Shown in pieces: positions 26,772 to 36,056 of a stretch of 64,000 bases of DNA; the stretch's first letter is position 1; every line of letters starts with the position of its first letter. Made by a program: the position numbers and the translations under genes. The stretch lies in the NCBI RefSeq assembly GCF_026314295.1, contig NZ_CP111108.1:620001-684000 (forward strand), written 5' to 3'. The stretch comes from Caproicibacterium sp. BJN0003. Its GTDB lineage: Bacteria; Bacillota; Clostridia; Oscillospirales; Acutalibacteraceae. Under the pieces are notes generated by a model that was given only the letters and a program-made list of their open reading frames with translations, made no database searches and was not told where the DNA came from.

Positions 26772-27836
26772 ATGGCTCAGGTAGATGTGGTCGTACCGGT
26801 TTATAATGTAGAAAAGTTTTTGCCGGCCTGTGTGGATTCTATTTTGCAGCAGACATTTTCTGATTTTTCTTTGTTGCTGGTAGATGATGGTTCCACCGAC
26901 AAAAGCGGGAGTTTGTGCGACCAATATGCAAAAAAAGATTCTCGCATTTCGGTGATTCATAAAGAAAACAGAGGCCTTTCTCATACAAGAAATGTTGGGA
27001 TCGATCATGCAGATGCGCAATATCTTTTGTTTGTGGATTCTGATGATTTTCTGGAGCCGGATACGCTGGAACAGACTGTTTCGGCAGCACAGGAAAGCGG
27101 AGCGGATCTAATTCTTTTTGGATATTATGTAGATGTGGTGAAGGATGGAAAACTGGAAGACCGTACCTGTAATCTTCCGGAAAAAGCGTTTTTGTCGGAT
27201 CCGGTTGGGATTGCGGAGCGAATGGTTTCTCTCAAGCGGAATTTTTTGTTCGATCCAGCGTGGAATAAATTATATCGGACAGAGATTCTAAAAAACAGCC
27301 AAGTTAGAATGCCTGAGGGCGAAATATTTGAGGATACAGCGTTTAATCTGTCGTTGCTTCCTTTTTTGTCGTCAGTTGACTTTTTAAATAAATGCTTTTA
27401 TCATTATATGCAGCGTGACGCAAAGCGAATTACGAATTCTTACCATCCGGAAAAACCGGTATTTCTGAAAAAAAGGCATTTAAGCCTGATAAAGTATCTG
27501 GAAAGATTCCCGCAGATTGGAAAAGAAACGATTGCAACGGCGAATTTCATTTACATTAAATATGTCTTTTCGGGATGGATCGATCTGTTTTTGCCGGAAT
27601 GCCACCTGACAGCCGAAAAGCGGCTGCAGCTGATTCGAAAAGATTTGGAAGAACCGGTCTTTCAAAAAGCTTTGGCAGATGCAGGCGGTACTTCTAAGAT
27701 GGAGAACTTAGTATTAAAGATTGCAAAATCCAAAAATCCGAAAAGAATTGCGTTGTTTGCAAAATTTTTGTATCGGATGAAATATCAAAATAAGAAATTA
27801 TTTTTCTTTTTAAAGCGGAAAAATATGGAAGAATAA
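26772..27836 (+). CDS. Family 2 glycosyltransferase
   Basis: The 354 residues begin with V-D-V-V-V-P-V-Y-N-V-E-K-F-L and show LLVDDGSTDKSG, ENRGLSHTRNVG and FVDSDDF, the DxD-type motif of GT2 enzymes making cell-surface glycans. A basic C-terminal region of about 150 residues follows. The ATG follows TTAGGGGG. It lies between the flippase and the polymerase-like gene with gaps below 20 bp. Donor and acceptor cannot be named. Confidence 0.9.
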   Translation: MAQVDVVVPVYNVEKFLPACVDSILQQTFSDFSLLLVDDGSTDKSGSLCDQYAKKDSRISVIHKENRGLSHTRNVGIDHADAQYLLFVDSDDFLEPDTLEQTVSAAQESGADLILFGYYVDVVKDGKLEDRTCNLPEKAFLSDPVGIAERMVSLKRNFLFDPAWNKLYRTEILKNSQVRMPEGEIFEDTAFNLSLLPFLSSVDFLNKCFYHYMQRDAKRITNSYHPEKPVFLKKRHLSLIKYLERFPQIGKETIATANFIYIKYVFSGWIDLFLPECHLTAEKRLQLIRKDLEEPVFQKALADAGGTSKMENLVLKIAKSKNPKRIALFAKFLYRMKYQNKKLFFFLKRKNMEE

Positions 27837-27849
27837 GAGGGGAATCTTT

Positions 27850-29271
27850 TTGACAGAAAAAACCGACCATTTACAGCACATATGGAATATCAGCCGAGCA
27901 GTTACAAATTTTATGCTGGTATTTTTTGTTATTTATTATGTTCTGCAGTGTACAGCAATCAGCTTTCGTTTGTCTAACCTGTTTATTATTGCGGCGTTTT
28001 TTGTAGTGCTGTGTATTCATATTTTTATTACATTGAAATATAAAAACATTCAATTTTCTTTGAGAAATCGTCATGATCCTAAAAGTCTGGGACATTATAT
28101 CGGAAAATTGGACCTCGTTTTATTCGTTTTTTTGTTGATTAACAGTATTTGGCTGCTGATTATTCCTAAAATGAATGGAGGTTCTATTTCTCAGGCGGTT
28201 TCAGAAGCGGGGATGCTTTTAGTATTTGTTTTGTATTTTCCACTGGCAGTTTTGATTCGTATCAAAGAGATTCAATTTGAAACGATTTTAAAAATCTTTT
28301 TTCGAACCATTGTCGTTTTGGCTGTGATCCATATTGGCCTTTGGATTTATGAAACCGGCCATAAAAATGGTGTGCAGGGAATTCTGAATTACATAGGAGT
28401 TCATTTTGGCAAGATTTTTCGGACGGCGGATTTGATTTCCGGATGGGGAATCGTGCGGATTGTATTTTCCAATTCTTTGCTTTTAGGAATTGGACTTTTG
28501 CTGCTTTTCCTTAAAGCAGGCAGCTTTAAGCCTTTAGATTACGTTCTTGGAGCAGTTTTGACCTTTGGCGTTATTTGTCCGGGTCTTCGTTCCCTTTGGG
28601 GAGGAACTGCTGCAGGATTCGGGGTTATGGCAATCTATTTTGTTTTTGCTGTTTATAAAGGCCGCAAGAAAGTTTGGAGACAAATGCTCGCATTTGTTGT
28701 GGTAGTGGCGGCTACGGTTTTGCTGCTCAACGGTACCCTTTTTCATGGAACAATTTTAAATCGTCTCATGAATACGTTTAACGGAAATGCAGTGACTTCT
28801 TCGGACCTTTCTGCGTCGCCGAAGAGTGCTTTCGATGAAGATATTGATACGATCGGAACAGCAGTTTCCAACACCTATAAGAAGGAAGAATCTCAAAAAC
28901 TGATTCATGCTTGGCTGCAAAAGCCGGTTTTAGGCAGCGGTTATGGCGGAAGCATTGAAGGATATCCGGGAAAATCTGCTCCTTATGCTTACGAGATGAC
29001 CTCTCTTTCTCTGCTCTTTAAGATGGGAGTCGTAGGATTTGCCGCATGGGTGCTTTTAGTAGTCAGCATGATGATTCATGCAATTCGAAATTGGAAAAAG
29101 AAGCCGTGGAGACTGGCGGTTTGGTTCGCAACTTTTACATGCTTTTTCCTTACTATTCAGACCAATCCATTGCTCTTTACGGCGAATGCCCTGAGCTTTA
29201 TTATGTATCTTGCTTTGGCAACGGTTGGCGCCGAGCAACCTGAACAAGAAAGGCTGGAAAGATCAAAATGA
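27850..29271 (+). CDS. Wzy/O-antigen ligase-like membrane protein
   Basis: This 473-residue protein has about 11 to 12 hydrophobic segments and a large extracytoplasmic loop (about residues 305-370) that carries G-S-G-Y-G-G-S-I, a region typical of Wzy polymerases and WaaL-type ligases. It probably joins flipped repeat units or transfers the chain to its carrier. Such proteins are poorly conserved, so this rests on topology and context. The start is TTG, supported by AGAGGGG ten bases upstream. It overlaps the next glycosyltransferase by 4 nt. Confidence 0.78.
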   Translation: MTEKTDHLQHIWNISRAVTNFMLVFFVIYYVLQCTAISFRLSNLFIIAAFFVVLCIHIFITLKYKNIQFSLRNRHDPKSLGHYIGKLDLVLFVFLLINSIWLLIIPKMNGGSISQAVSEAGMLLVFVLYFPLAVLIRIKEIQFETILKIFFRTIVVLAVIHIGLWIYETGHKNGVQGILNYIGVHFGKIFRTADLISGWGIVRIVFSNSLLLGIGLLLLFLKAGSFKPLDYVLGAVLTFGVICPGLRSLWGGTAAGFGVMAIYFVFAVYKGRKKVWRQMLAFVVVVAATVLLLNGTLFHGTILNRLMNTFNGNAVTSSDLSASPKSAFDEDIDTIGTAVSNTYKKEESQKLIHAWLQKPVLGSGYGGSIEGYPGKSAPYAYEMTSLSLLFKMGVVGFAAWVLLVVSMMIHAIRNWKKKPWRLAVWFATFTCFFLTIQTNPLLFTANALSFIMYLALATVGAEQPEQERLERSK

Positions 29272-30257
29272 TTTCTGTTGCGATGGCGACTTATTGCGGA
29301 GAGAAATATATCCTACAGCAGCTGAATTCTATTTTGCATCAGACGCGTCCTGTTGATGAAGTAGTCATCAGCGATGATGCTTCGAAAGATCAAACTGCAC
29401 AAATCGTCGCGCGCTTTATTAAAGAAAATCATCTGGAAGAAACTTGGCATCTGATTGTGAATGAGCACAATCTAGGGTTTAACGGGAACTTTTTTTCTGC
29501 ATTGGATCATACGCACGGAGAGATCGTGTTTCTAAGTGATCAAGATGACGTATGGCTTTCGAACAAAGTGAAAGTCATGACAGAATATATGGAGCTTCAT
29601 CCGGAGTGTATGGCACTTTCTTCTGCATATACGCTGATTGACGGTAACGGAGATCCGTTTTCCGAAGAAAATAAAGTTTTAAATGCGATTACAGATCAGG
29701 GAGGCAACCTAGAGCCGGTTTCAGTTGACAGCCAGATTGTTTGCTCTCGTATTCGAGGCTGCGCGATGTGTTTGCGGCGTCCGGTGATCCAGAAAGCAGA
29801 TCGTGAGCATTTAAGTCCCATTTTAGGACATGACTGGGCACTTAATATGATGGCTGCCCTTTTGGGAAAAAATCAAATCTTACATCAGCCACTTTTTCAG
29901 TATCGCTTTCACGGAGATAACAATTCTCTTTCTGCAGTTTCCCGTAAGACCCTAATTGATGATACGGAAAAAAGAAAAGCTGCTCTCCAAAAATCGATCG
30001 AAGCGCATGAATGGATTTTAAAAACAAAAGACCAATATCCGTGCCTTACCGACGGGGATGCTGAAGAAATTCAAAAGGCAGTTGTATTCGAAAAAAAGAG
30101 GTTGATTTTTCTTTCAAAAAAACATTTTTCTTCCTGGCTTTCTTTGATAGGAAGCTTAAAAGAATATGAGCGATATTACCATACCACAAAGGGAGCATGG
30201 AAAGTGTATTTTGGAGATCTATGCTATGCTTATCAAATTAATTTTAAGATTCGTTAA
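29268..30257 (+). CDS. Family 2 glycosyltransferase (alpha-L-Rha or similar transferase)
   Basis: This 329-residue enzyme starts I-S-V-A-M-A-T-Y-C-G-E-K-Y and has ISDDASKDQT, FLSDQDDVW as the metal site and an H-D-W-A-L segment, the pattern of RfbG/RgpB-like glycosyltransferases of rhamnose-rich polysaccharides. It overlaps the polymerase-like gene by 4 nt (ATGA). The repeat-bearing surface protein gene follows 14 bp downstream with its own ribosome site, so glycan assembly and the surface proteins may share a message. Confidence 0.9.
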   Translation: MISVAMATYCGEKYILQQLNSILHQTRPVDEVVISDDASKDQTAQIVARFIKENHLEETWHLIVNEHNLGFNGNFFSALDHTHGEIVFLSDQDDVWLSNKVKVMTEYMELHPECMALSSAYTLIDGNGDPFSEENKVLNAITDQGGNLEPVSVDSQIVCSRIRGCAMCLRRPVIQKADREHLSPILGHDWALNMMAALLGKNQILHQPLFQYRFHGDNNSLSAVSRKTLIDDTEKRKAALQKSIEAHEWILKTKDQYPCLTDGDAEEIQKAVVFEKKRLIFLSKKHFSSWLSLIGSLKEYERYYHTTKGAWKVYFGDLCYAYQINFKIR

Positions 30258-30271
30258 GGAGGCATTCTCCC

Positions 30272-32968
30272 TTGAAGCACAAACAATTTGGAATGATGTT
30301 GGTAACGGCGTTATTAGGCGTTGGGACTGCTTTGATTCCGGTATATGCTGCGGAACAGACCTCGTCATCTGAAAATGCACTTTCTTCTTTTTCACAGGAA
30401 CAAGTAGAATCCCAATCTGTTTCGGAGAGTAATAGTCAAGTATCCTCAACACCTTCGACGTCATCGAAATCAGCAATAACATCTGATACCAGCGCTTCTG
30501 TTTCCTCGGCTTCTTCGAGCGTAAGTGGGAATCCATCTTCAGATGTAGAAGGGACTCCCTCATCAAAAGAATCGTTGCAGACAGTGACTCCGCCAGTTTC
30601 TGATGGCTGGAAAACAGAAAGTGGAGCTGTCTATTATTACAAGAATGGACAGAAGCAAAAAGGTTGGCTGCAGCTGGACGGAAAGAAGTATTACCTGGAT
30701 GCCCAGACAGGAGTCAGAAAGACAAAAGAACTATTTCAGACAGAAAAAGGCTTCAGCTATGCGCAGGCAGATGGAACGATTCTGAGCGGCGGCAAGCAAA
30801 AGGGGGACGATGGGAATCTCTATTTAGTAAGCAGCGATGGGATTTTACGAGATCCTGGTTTGCTTGTAACTCCAGACTATGACGGTTACTGGGCACCTTA
30901 CTATATCGACCCTAACACCCATGCAGTCAAGACCGGACTTTTCAGTGTGAATGGGACTTATTATTATGGTCGGGAAGACAAAGGGTATCTTGTCTGCGGA
31001 AAATACAAGGCACCGGACGGAAATACTTACTTAGCAAATAGTGATGGCACTTTGCGGAAATCCGGTTTGCTGATAACTCCGGACTATGATGGTTATTGGG
31101 CACCTTACTATATCGATCCTAACACCCATGCAATCAAAACCGGGCTTTTCAACATAAACGGGACTTATTATTACGGTCGGGAAGATAAAGGATATCTTGT
31201 CTGCGGAAAATACAAAGCTCCGGACGGAAATACCTACTTAGCCAACAGTAACGGTACTTTGCGAAATTCCGGTTTGCTTGTAACTCCGGACTATGACGGT
31301 TACTGGGCACCGTATTATATCGACCCTGCGACCCATGCAATTAAAACAGGGCTTTTCAACATAAACGGGACTTATTATTACGGTCGGGAAGATAAAGGAT
31401 ATCTTGCCTGCGGAAAATACAAGGCACCGGACGGAAAGACTTACTTAGCAAATAGTGACGGTACTTTGCGGAATTCTGGTTTGCTGATAACTCCGGACTA
31501 TGATGGCTACTGGGCACCGTATTATATTGATCCTGCGACTCATGCAGTTAAAACAGGGCTTTTCAGCGTGAACGGGACTTATTATTACGGTCGGGAAGAT
31601 AAAGGATATCTTGCCTGCGGAAAATATAAGGCACCAGACGGAAAGACTTACTTAGCAAACAGCAACGGTACTTTGCGGAATTCTGGTTTGGTTGTAACAA
31701 ATCAGTATGACGGCTATTGGGCACCGTATTATATTGACCCTGAAACTCATGCAGTTAAAACTGGGCTTTTCAGTGTGAATGGGACTTATTATTATGGCCG
31801 GGAAGATAAAGGATATTTTGTCTGCGGAAAATACAAAGCACCGGACGGAAAGACCTACTTAGCAAATAGTGACGGCACTTTGCGGAATTCTGGTTTGGTT
31901 GTAACAAATCAGTATGATGGCTACTGGGCACCGTATTATATTGATCCTGAAACCCATGCAGTTAAGACAGGCCTTTTCAACATAAACGGGACTTATTATT
32001 ACGGTCGGGAAGATAAAGGATATTTTGTCTGCGGAAAGTATAAAGCTCCGGATGGACATTTTTATCTTGCGAATAGTGACGGGAAACTGCTGACTCAAAC
32101 TGGATGGCTTGAGACGAGTCAGTATGATGGGGTTACAGAACGCTATTATCTGGAAAATCCAACCGGAAATTATTCGACTGTTAAAACGGGAAAATTCAGT
32201 GTGGATGGCCATGATTATTACGGTCGGGAAGATAATGGATCTCTTGTGATTGGCCTCTATTATGCTCCGGATGGAACCTGTTATTACGGAGACCATAATG
32301 GAATTTTGGGAACAGTTCCCGATACAGCACAGATTAATGTTCCGTATTTTAGCCAAGAGGGAGACTTCCCAACTGGATGTGAATTAGTGAGCGCATATAT
32401 GGTGCTGCAATATTATGGAGTTCCTATTTCTGAGGACGAATGGGTTTCTCGTATCCCATGTACGGATTTGAGTTCTATTGATTCGTGGCCTGAACTTGCT
32501 GGCCCTAGTCCAGATGAATGTTTTGTTGGAAATCCATATCTTTTAGATGGATTTGGGTGCTTTCCACCTGTCATTGTAGATGCAATGAATCAGGTTTTAC
32601 CGGAAGGGCATAGAGCAATGGTCACAACTGGAACTCCTTTGCAGGAGTTGGCAGAATCGTATGTATCGGTTGGAAAACCCGTCCTTGTTTGGGCAACAAT
32701 TAATATGATTCCTAGTTATCCTTCCCTGACATGGATGATTACAGATCCCGGAATTCAATCTGTAGATTATTATGATTATTGGGATTCTGTTACCGGCGAA
32801 ACCTTTACATGGCCTGCTAATGAGCATTGTTTGGTTTTAGTCGGGTATGACTCAGACTATTATTATTTCAATGATCCCTATGATGGGAATGGAGTAAAAG
32901 CTTATGACCGTGCCCTTGTGGAAAGCCGTTTTCTGGGTCTTGGGTGTCGAAGCGCAGTCGTTTTATAA
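30272..32968 (+). CDS. Secreted repeat protein with C39-like peptidase domain
   Basis: TTG start after AAGGAGG. The 898 residues hold a signal peptide (cleavage near V-Y-A-A), a Ser/Thr-rich linker (about 25-105), two cell-wall-binding-type repeats (W-K-T-E-S-G-A-V-Y-Y-Y and G-W-L-Q-L-D-G-K-K-Y-Y-L-D), six 69-residue repeats, one divergent repeat, and a C-terminal catalytic domain (about 690-898). That domain has an early Cys in PTGCELVSAYM and a late His in NEHCLVLVGYD followed by FNDP, the layout of the C39-like peptidase family 2. It may cleave peptides or peptidoglycan cross-links at the surface. The substrate is unknown. The scaffold is nearly identical to the next two proteins. Confidence 0.88.
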   Translation: MKHKQFGMMLVTALLGVGTALIPVYAAEQTSSSENALSSFSQEQVESQSVSESNSQVSSTPSTSSKSAITSDTSASVSSASSSVSGNPSSDVEGTPSSKESLQTVTPPVSDGWKTESGAVYYYKNGQKQKGWLQLDGKKYYLDAQTGVRKTKELFQTEKGFSYAQADGTILSGGKQKGDDGNLYLVSSDGILRDPGLLVTPDYDGYWAPYYIDPNTHAVKTGLFSVNGTYYYGREDKGYLVCGKYKAPDGNTYLANSDGTLRKSGLLITPDYDGYWAPYYIDPNTHAIKTGLFNINGTYYYGREDKGYLVCGKYKAPDGNTYLANSNGTLRNSGLLVTPDYDGYWAPYYIDPATHAIKTGLFNINGTYYYGREDKGYLACGKYKAPDGKTYLANSDGTLRNSGLLITPDYDGYWAPYYIDPATHAVKTGLFSVNGTYYYGREDKGYLACGKYKAPDGKTYLANSNGTLRNSGLVVTNQYDGYWAPYYIDPETHAVKTGLFSVNGTYYYGREDKGYFVCGKYKAPDGKTYLANSDGTLRNSGLVVTNQYDGYWAPYYIDPETHAVKTGLFNINGTYYYGREDKGYFVCGKYKAPDGHFYLANSDGKLLTQTGWLETSQYDGVTERYYLENPTGNYSTVKTGKFSVDGHDYYGREDNGSLVIGLYYAPDGTCYYGDHNGILGTVPDTAQINVPYFSQEGDFPTGCELVSAYMVLQYYGVPISEDEWVSRIPCTDLSSIDSWPELAGPSPDECFVGNPYLLDGFGCFPPVIVDAMNQVLPEGHRAMVTTGTPLQELAESYVSVGKPVLVWATINMIPSYPSLTWMITDPGIQSVDYYDYWDSVTGETFTWPANEHCLVLVGYDSDYYYFNDPYDGNGVKAYDRALVESRFLGLGCRSAVVL
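30857..32101 (+). repeat. Six tandem 207-bp coding repeats (surface protein 1)
   Basis: The unit encodes 69 residues with D-Y-D-G-Y-W-A-P-Y-Y-I-D, T-G-L-F, N-G-T-Y-Y-Y-G-R-E-D-K-G-Y and C-G-K-Y-K-A-P-D-G. Units are mostly identical at DNA level; two N-terminal variants (L-L-V/I-T-P-D and L-V-V-T-N-Q) and two strand variants (F-S-V-N-G and F-N-I-N-G) alternate. The aromatic-rich pattern resembles choline- or glucan-binding repeats. Confidence 0.92.
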
Positions 32969-32995
32969 AAAATTTTAGAAAGGGGATCAATCACT

Positions 32996-35854
32996 TTGGT
33001 CGTACATAAAAGAAAACTTAGCTTTTTAGGAACAATTTTGTTTGGACTTGCTTTGTGTACATTCCCTGTTAATGCACAAGAAGTTAGTAGTTCGGAACAA
33101 CCTTTTGAAAATCCAGTGTCAAGTGTCCAGTCGGCCTCTGTTCCTTCTGTATCTTCTGCATCAAGTGCAGTAGAAAGTTCAACGTCAAGCTTATCTTCAT
33201 CTTCTGAGAGCACTAGTGAACAAAATACGGTTTCCTCGGCTCCTTCGAGCGTAAGTGGGAGTCCATCTTCAGATGTAGGAGGGACTCCCTCATCAAAAGA
33301 ATCGTTGCAGACAGTGACTCCGCCAGTTTCTGATGGCTGGAAAACAGAAAGTGGAGCTGTCTATTATTACAAGAATGGACAGAAGCAAAAAGGTTGGCTG
33401 CAGCTGGACGGAAAGAAGTATTACCTGGATGCCCAGACAGGAGTCAGAAAGACAAAAGAACTGTTTCAGACAGAAAAAGGCTTCAGCTATGCGCAGGCAG
33501 ATGGAACGATTCTGAGCGGCGGCAAGCAAAAGGGGGACGATGGGAATCTCTATTTAGTAAGCAGCGACGGAATTTTACGAGATCCTGGTTTGCTTGTAAC
33601 CCCAGACTATGACGGTTACTGGGCACCTTACTATATCGACCCTAACACCCATGCAGTCAAGACCGGACTTTTCAACATAAATGGAACTTATTATTATGGT
33701 CGGGAAGATAAAGGGTATCTTGTCTGCGGAAAATACAAGGCACCGGACGGAAATACTTACTTAGCAAATAGTGACGGCACTTTGCGGAAATCCGGTTTGC
33801 TGATAACTCCGGACTATGATGGTTATTGGGCACCTTACTATATCGATCCTAACACCCATGCAATTAAAACCGGGCTTTTCAACATAAACGGGACTTATTA
33901 TTATGGTCGGGAAGATAAAGGCTATCTTGTCTGCGGAAAATATAAGGCACCGGACGGAAATACCTACTTAGCCAACAGTAACGGTACTTTGCGAAATTCC
34001 GGTTTGCTTGTAACTCCAGACTATGATGGTTATTGGGCACCTTACTATATCGACCCTAACACCCATGCAATCAAAACAGGGCTTTTCAGCGTGAACGGGA
34101 CTTATTATTACGGTCGGGAAGATAAAGGATATCTCGTTTGCGGAAAATACAAGGCACCGGACGGAAGTACCTACTTAGCCAACAGTAACGGTACTTTGCG
34201 AAATTCCGGTTTGCTTGTAACTCCAGACTATGACGGCTATTGGGCACCGTATTATATTGATGCGCAGACTCATGCAGTTAAAACCGGGCTTTTCAACATA
34301 AACGGGACTTATTATTATGGTCGGGAAGATAAAGGATATTTTGTCTGCGGAAAATATAAGGCTCCGGATGGAAAGACCTACTTAGCAAATAGTGACGGCA
34401 CTTTGCGAAAATCCGGTTTGTTGATAACTCCGGACTATGACGGCTATTGGGCACCGTATTATATTGACCCTGAAACTCATGCAGTTAAAACTGGGCTTTT
34501 CAGTGTGAATGGGACTTATTATTATGGCCGGGAAGATAAAGGATATTTTGTCTGCGGAAAATACAAAGCACCGGACGGAAAGACTTATTTAGCAAATAGT
34601 GATGGTACTTTACGGAATTCTGGTTTGGTTGTAACAAATCAGTATGACGGCTATTGGGCACCGTATTATATTGATGCGCAAACCCATGCAGTCAAGATTG
34701 GGCTTTTCAACATAAACGGGACTTATTATTATGGCCGAGAAGATAAAGGCTACCTTGTCTGCGGAAAATATAAAGCACCAAACGGAAAAACCTACTTAGC
34801 AAATAGTGACGGCACGTTGAAAGTTTCTGGATGGGTTTCTACGTCTGACTATGATGGTAGTTTGCAGATATACTATATTGATGCAGATACTCATGCAGTT
34901 AAGATCGGACTTTTTATGGTTGATGAGAAAAACTACTATGGCCGAGAGGACTATGGCTATATTGTTCGAGGTACCTATACCAATCCGAACGGAGATGTTT
35001 ATACTTCTAGCGATGATGGCGTTTTGAATGATAAAATGCTTGGAGTGGATGTTTCTAAATATCAAGGGGTTATCGATTGGAATAAGGTCAAAAATACTGG
35101 AATTTCCTTTGCAATTATACAAGCAGGTTATGGGGATAGCTCTACCCAAATTGATCCATATTTTATTAAAAATATCGAAGGGGCTCTTGCGGCGGGCATT
35201 AAGGTTGGTTCCTATTGGTTTAGTTATGCCACGAGTGTTGAGGATGCCAAACTGGAAGCTTCTGTTTTTGCAAACGCATTGACTCCTTATAAAGATCGTT
35301 TGACTTTCCCTGTATTTTACGATTTTGAATATGCTTCTTACAACTATTATCAAAAAATCAACAAAGTTGAACCGACCAAAGAAAATATTACCGATATGGC
35401 GGTTGCATTTATTGAAGCAATGAAATCCGCGGGATATATTGCTGGAAATTATACGAACTTGGATTATTATCGAAATTATTTTGATTATTCCAAATTGGAG
35501 CAGTATCCGATGTGGTATGCGCAATATGAAGTTGCTTCTCCAGATGTAAAGACTTCTCTTTGGCAGTACAGTTCTAAGGGAACAATAGACGGAATTAACG
35601 GAGATGCAGATTTGGATCGGTATAATATAGCCGGGCTTCCTGAATCGCCGAAGACAGGAATTTGTACGGCAACCGAGGGATCTGTAAATGTCAGACAGAC
35701 GGCTCCGAATGGAGATCCAATTAGCCAAATTTCCCCTAATGAAGAGGTCGTTGTTTTGGATCAACAACTTGTAAATGGAGTTGTTTGGTATCAGATTCGG
35801 AAAACAGATGGAACAGTTGGCTGGGTCTGTGGAGAATACCTAAAGGTTCAATAA
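32996..35854 (+). CDS. Secreted repeat protein with GH25 muramidase and SH3 domains
   Basis: TTG start after AGAAAGGGG. The 952 residues start with a signal peptide (cleavage near V-N-A-Q), a Ser-rich linker, the same wall-binding block as the upstream protein, six 69-residue repeats and one divergent repeat. The catalytic part (about 680-880) begins M-L-G-V-D-V-S-K-Y-Q-G-V-I-D-W and has F-A-I-I-Q-A-G-Y-G, PVFYDFEY and W-Q-Y-S-S-K-G, all diagnostic for GH25 lysozymes that cut the N-acetylmuramate linkage. A bacterial SH3 domain (about 890-952, S-V-N-V-R-Q-T-A-P-N-G) closes the chain. It should act on the cell wall outside the cell. A terminator follows. Confidence 0.95.
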   Translation: MVVHKRKLSFLGTILFGLALCTFPVNAQEVSSSEQPFENPVSSVQSASVPSVSSASSAVESSTSSLSSSSESTSEQNTVSSAPSSVSGSPSSDVGGTPSSKESLQTVTPPVSDGWKTESGAVYYYKNGQKQKGWLQLDGKKYYLDAQTGVRKTKELFQTEKGFSYAQADGTILSGGKQKGDDGNLYLVSSDGILRDPGLLVTPDYDGYWAPYYIDPNTHAVKTGLFNINGTYYYGREDKGYLVCGKYKAPDGNTYLANSDGTLRKSGLLITPDYDGYWAPYYIDPNTHAIKTGLFNINGTYYYGREDKGYLVCGKYKAPDGNTYLANSNGTLRNSGLLVTPDYDGYWAPYYIDPNTHAIKTGLFSVNGTYYYGREDKGYLVCGKYKAPDGSTYLANSNGTLRNSGLLVTPDYDGYWAPYYIDAQTHAVKTGLFNINGTYYYGREDKGYFVCGKYKAPDGKTYLANSDGTLRKSGLLITPDYDGYWAPYYIDPETHAVKTGLFSVNGTYYYGREDKGYFVCGKYKAPDGKTYLANSDGTLRNSGLVVTNQYDGYWAPYYIDAQTHAVKIGLFNINGTYYYGREDKGYLVCGKYKAPNGKTYLANSDGTLKVSGWVSTSDYDGSLQIYYIDADTHAVKIGLFMVDEKNYYGREDYGYIVRGTYTNPNGDVYTSSDDGVLNDKMLGVDVSKYQGVIDWNKVKNTGISFAIIQAGYGDSSTQIDPYFIKNIEGALAAGIKVGSYWFSYATSVEDAKLEASVFANALTPYKDRLTFPVFYDFEYASYNYYQKINKVEPTKENITDMAVAFIEAMKSAGYIAGNYTNLDYYRNYFDYSKLEQYPMWYAQYEVASPDVKTSLWQYSSKGTIDGINGDADLDRYNIAGLPESPKTGICTATEGSVNVRQTAPNGDPISQISPNEEVVVLDQQLVNGVVWYQIRKTDGTVGWVCGEYLKVQ
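33587..34828 (+). repeat. Six tandem 207-bp coding repeats (surface protein 2)
   Basis: Same unit as in the neighbouring genes, six copies without indels. The 340 bp preceding the first unit are almost identical in all three genes. Confidence 0.92.
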
Positions 35855-35869
35855 AATTCATAATGAAAT

Positions 35870-35914
35870 AAAAAAGATTGCAAGCCTAGAATAGTAGGTT
35901 TGCAATCTTTTTTT
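35870..35914 (+). terminator. Rho-independent terminator after the GH25 protein
   Basis: The stem AAAAAAGATTGCAAGCCTA pairs with TAGGTTTGCAATCTTTTTT, followed by more Ts. It separates the third repeat protein, which has its own AT-rich leader at 35915-36056. Confidence 0.9.
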
Positions 35915-36056
35915 ATGTTGTCTAAAAATAAAAACGAAAGCATATAGATTTAATTGGATACATATACAAATTTTAGAAATTTTAATAAAATAATTTTGTA
36001 AATTTTTAAAATTTATGCTAAAATATTTATATTATAAAAAGAAGTAGGGAAAAGTG

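Noticed and set aside
34796-35767. A 323-codon open frame on the minus strand
   Set aside because: It is the mirror of the GH25 coding sequence; its composition (Ile/Arg-rich) is that of an antisense shadow.
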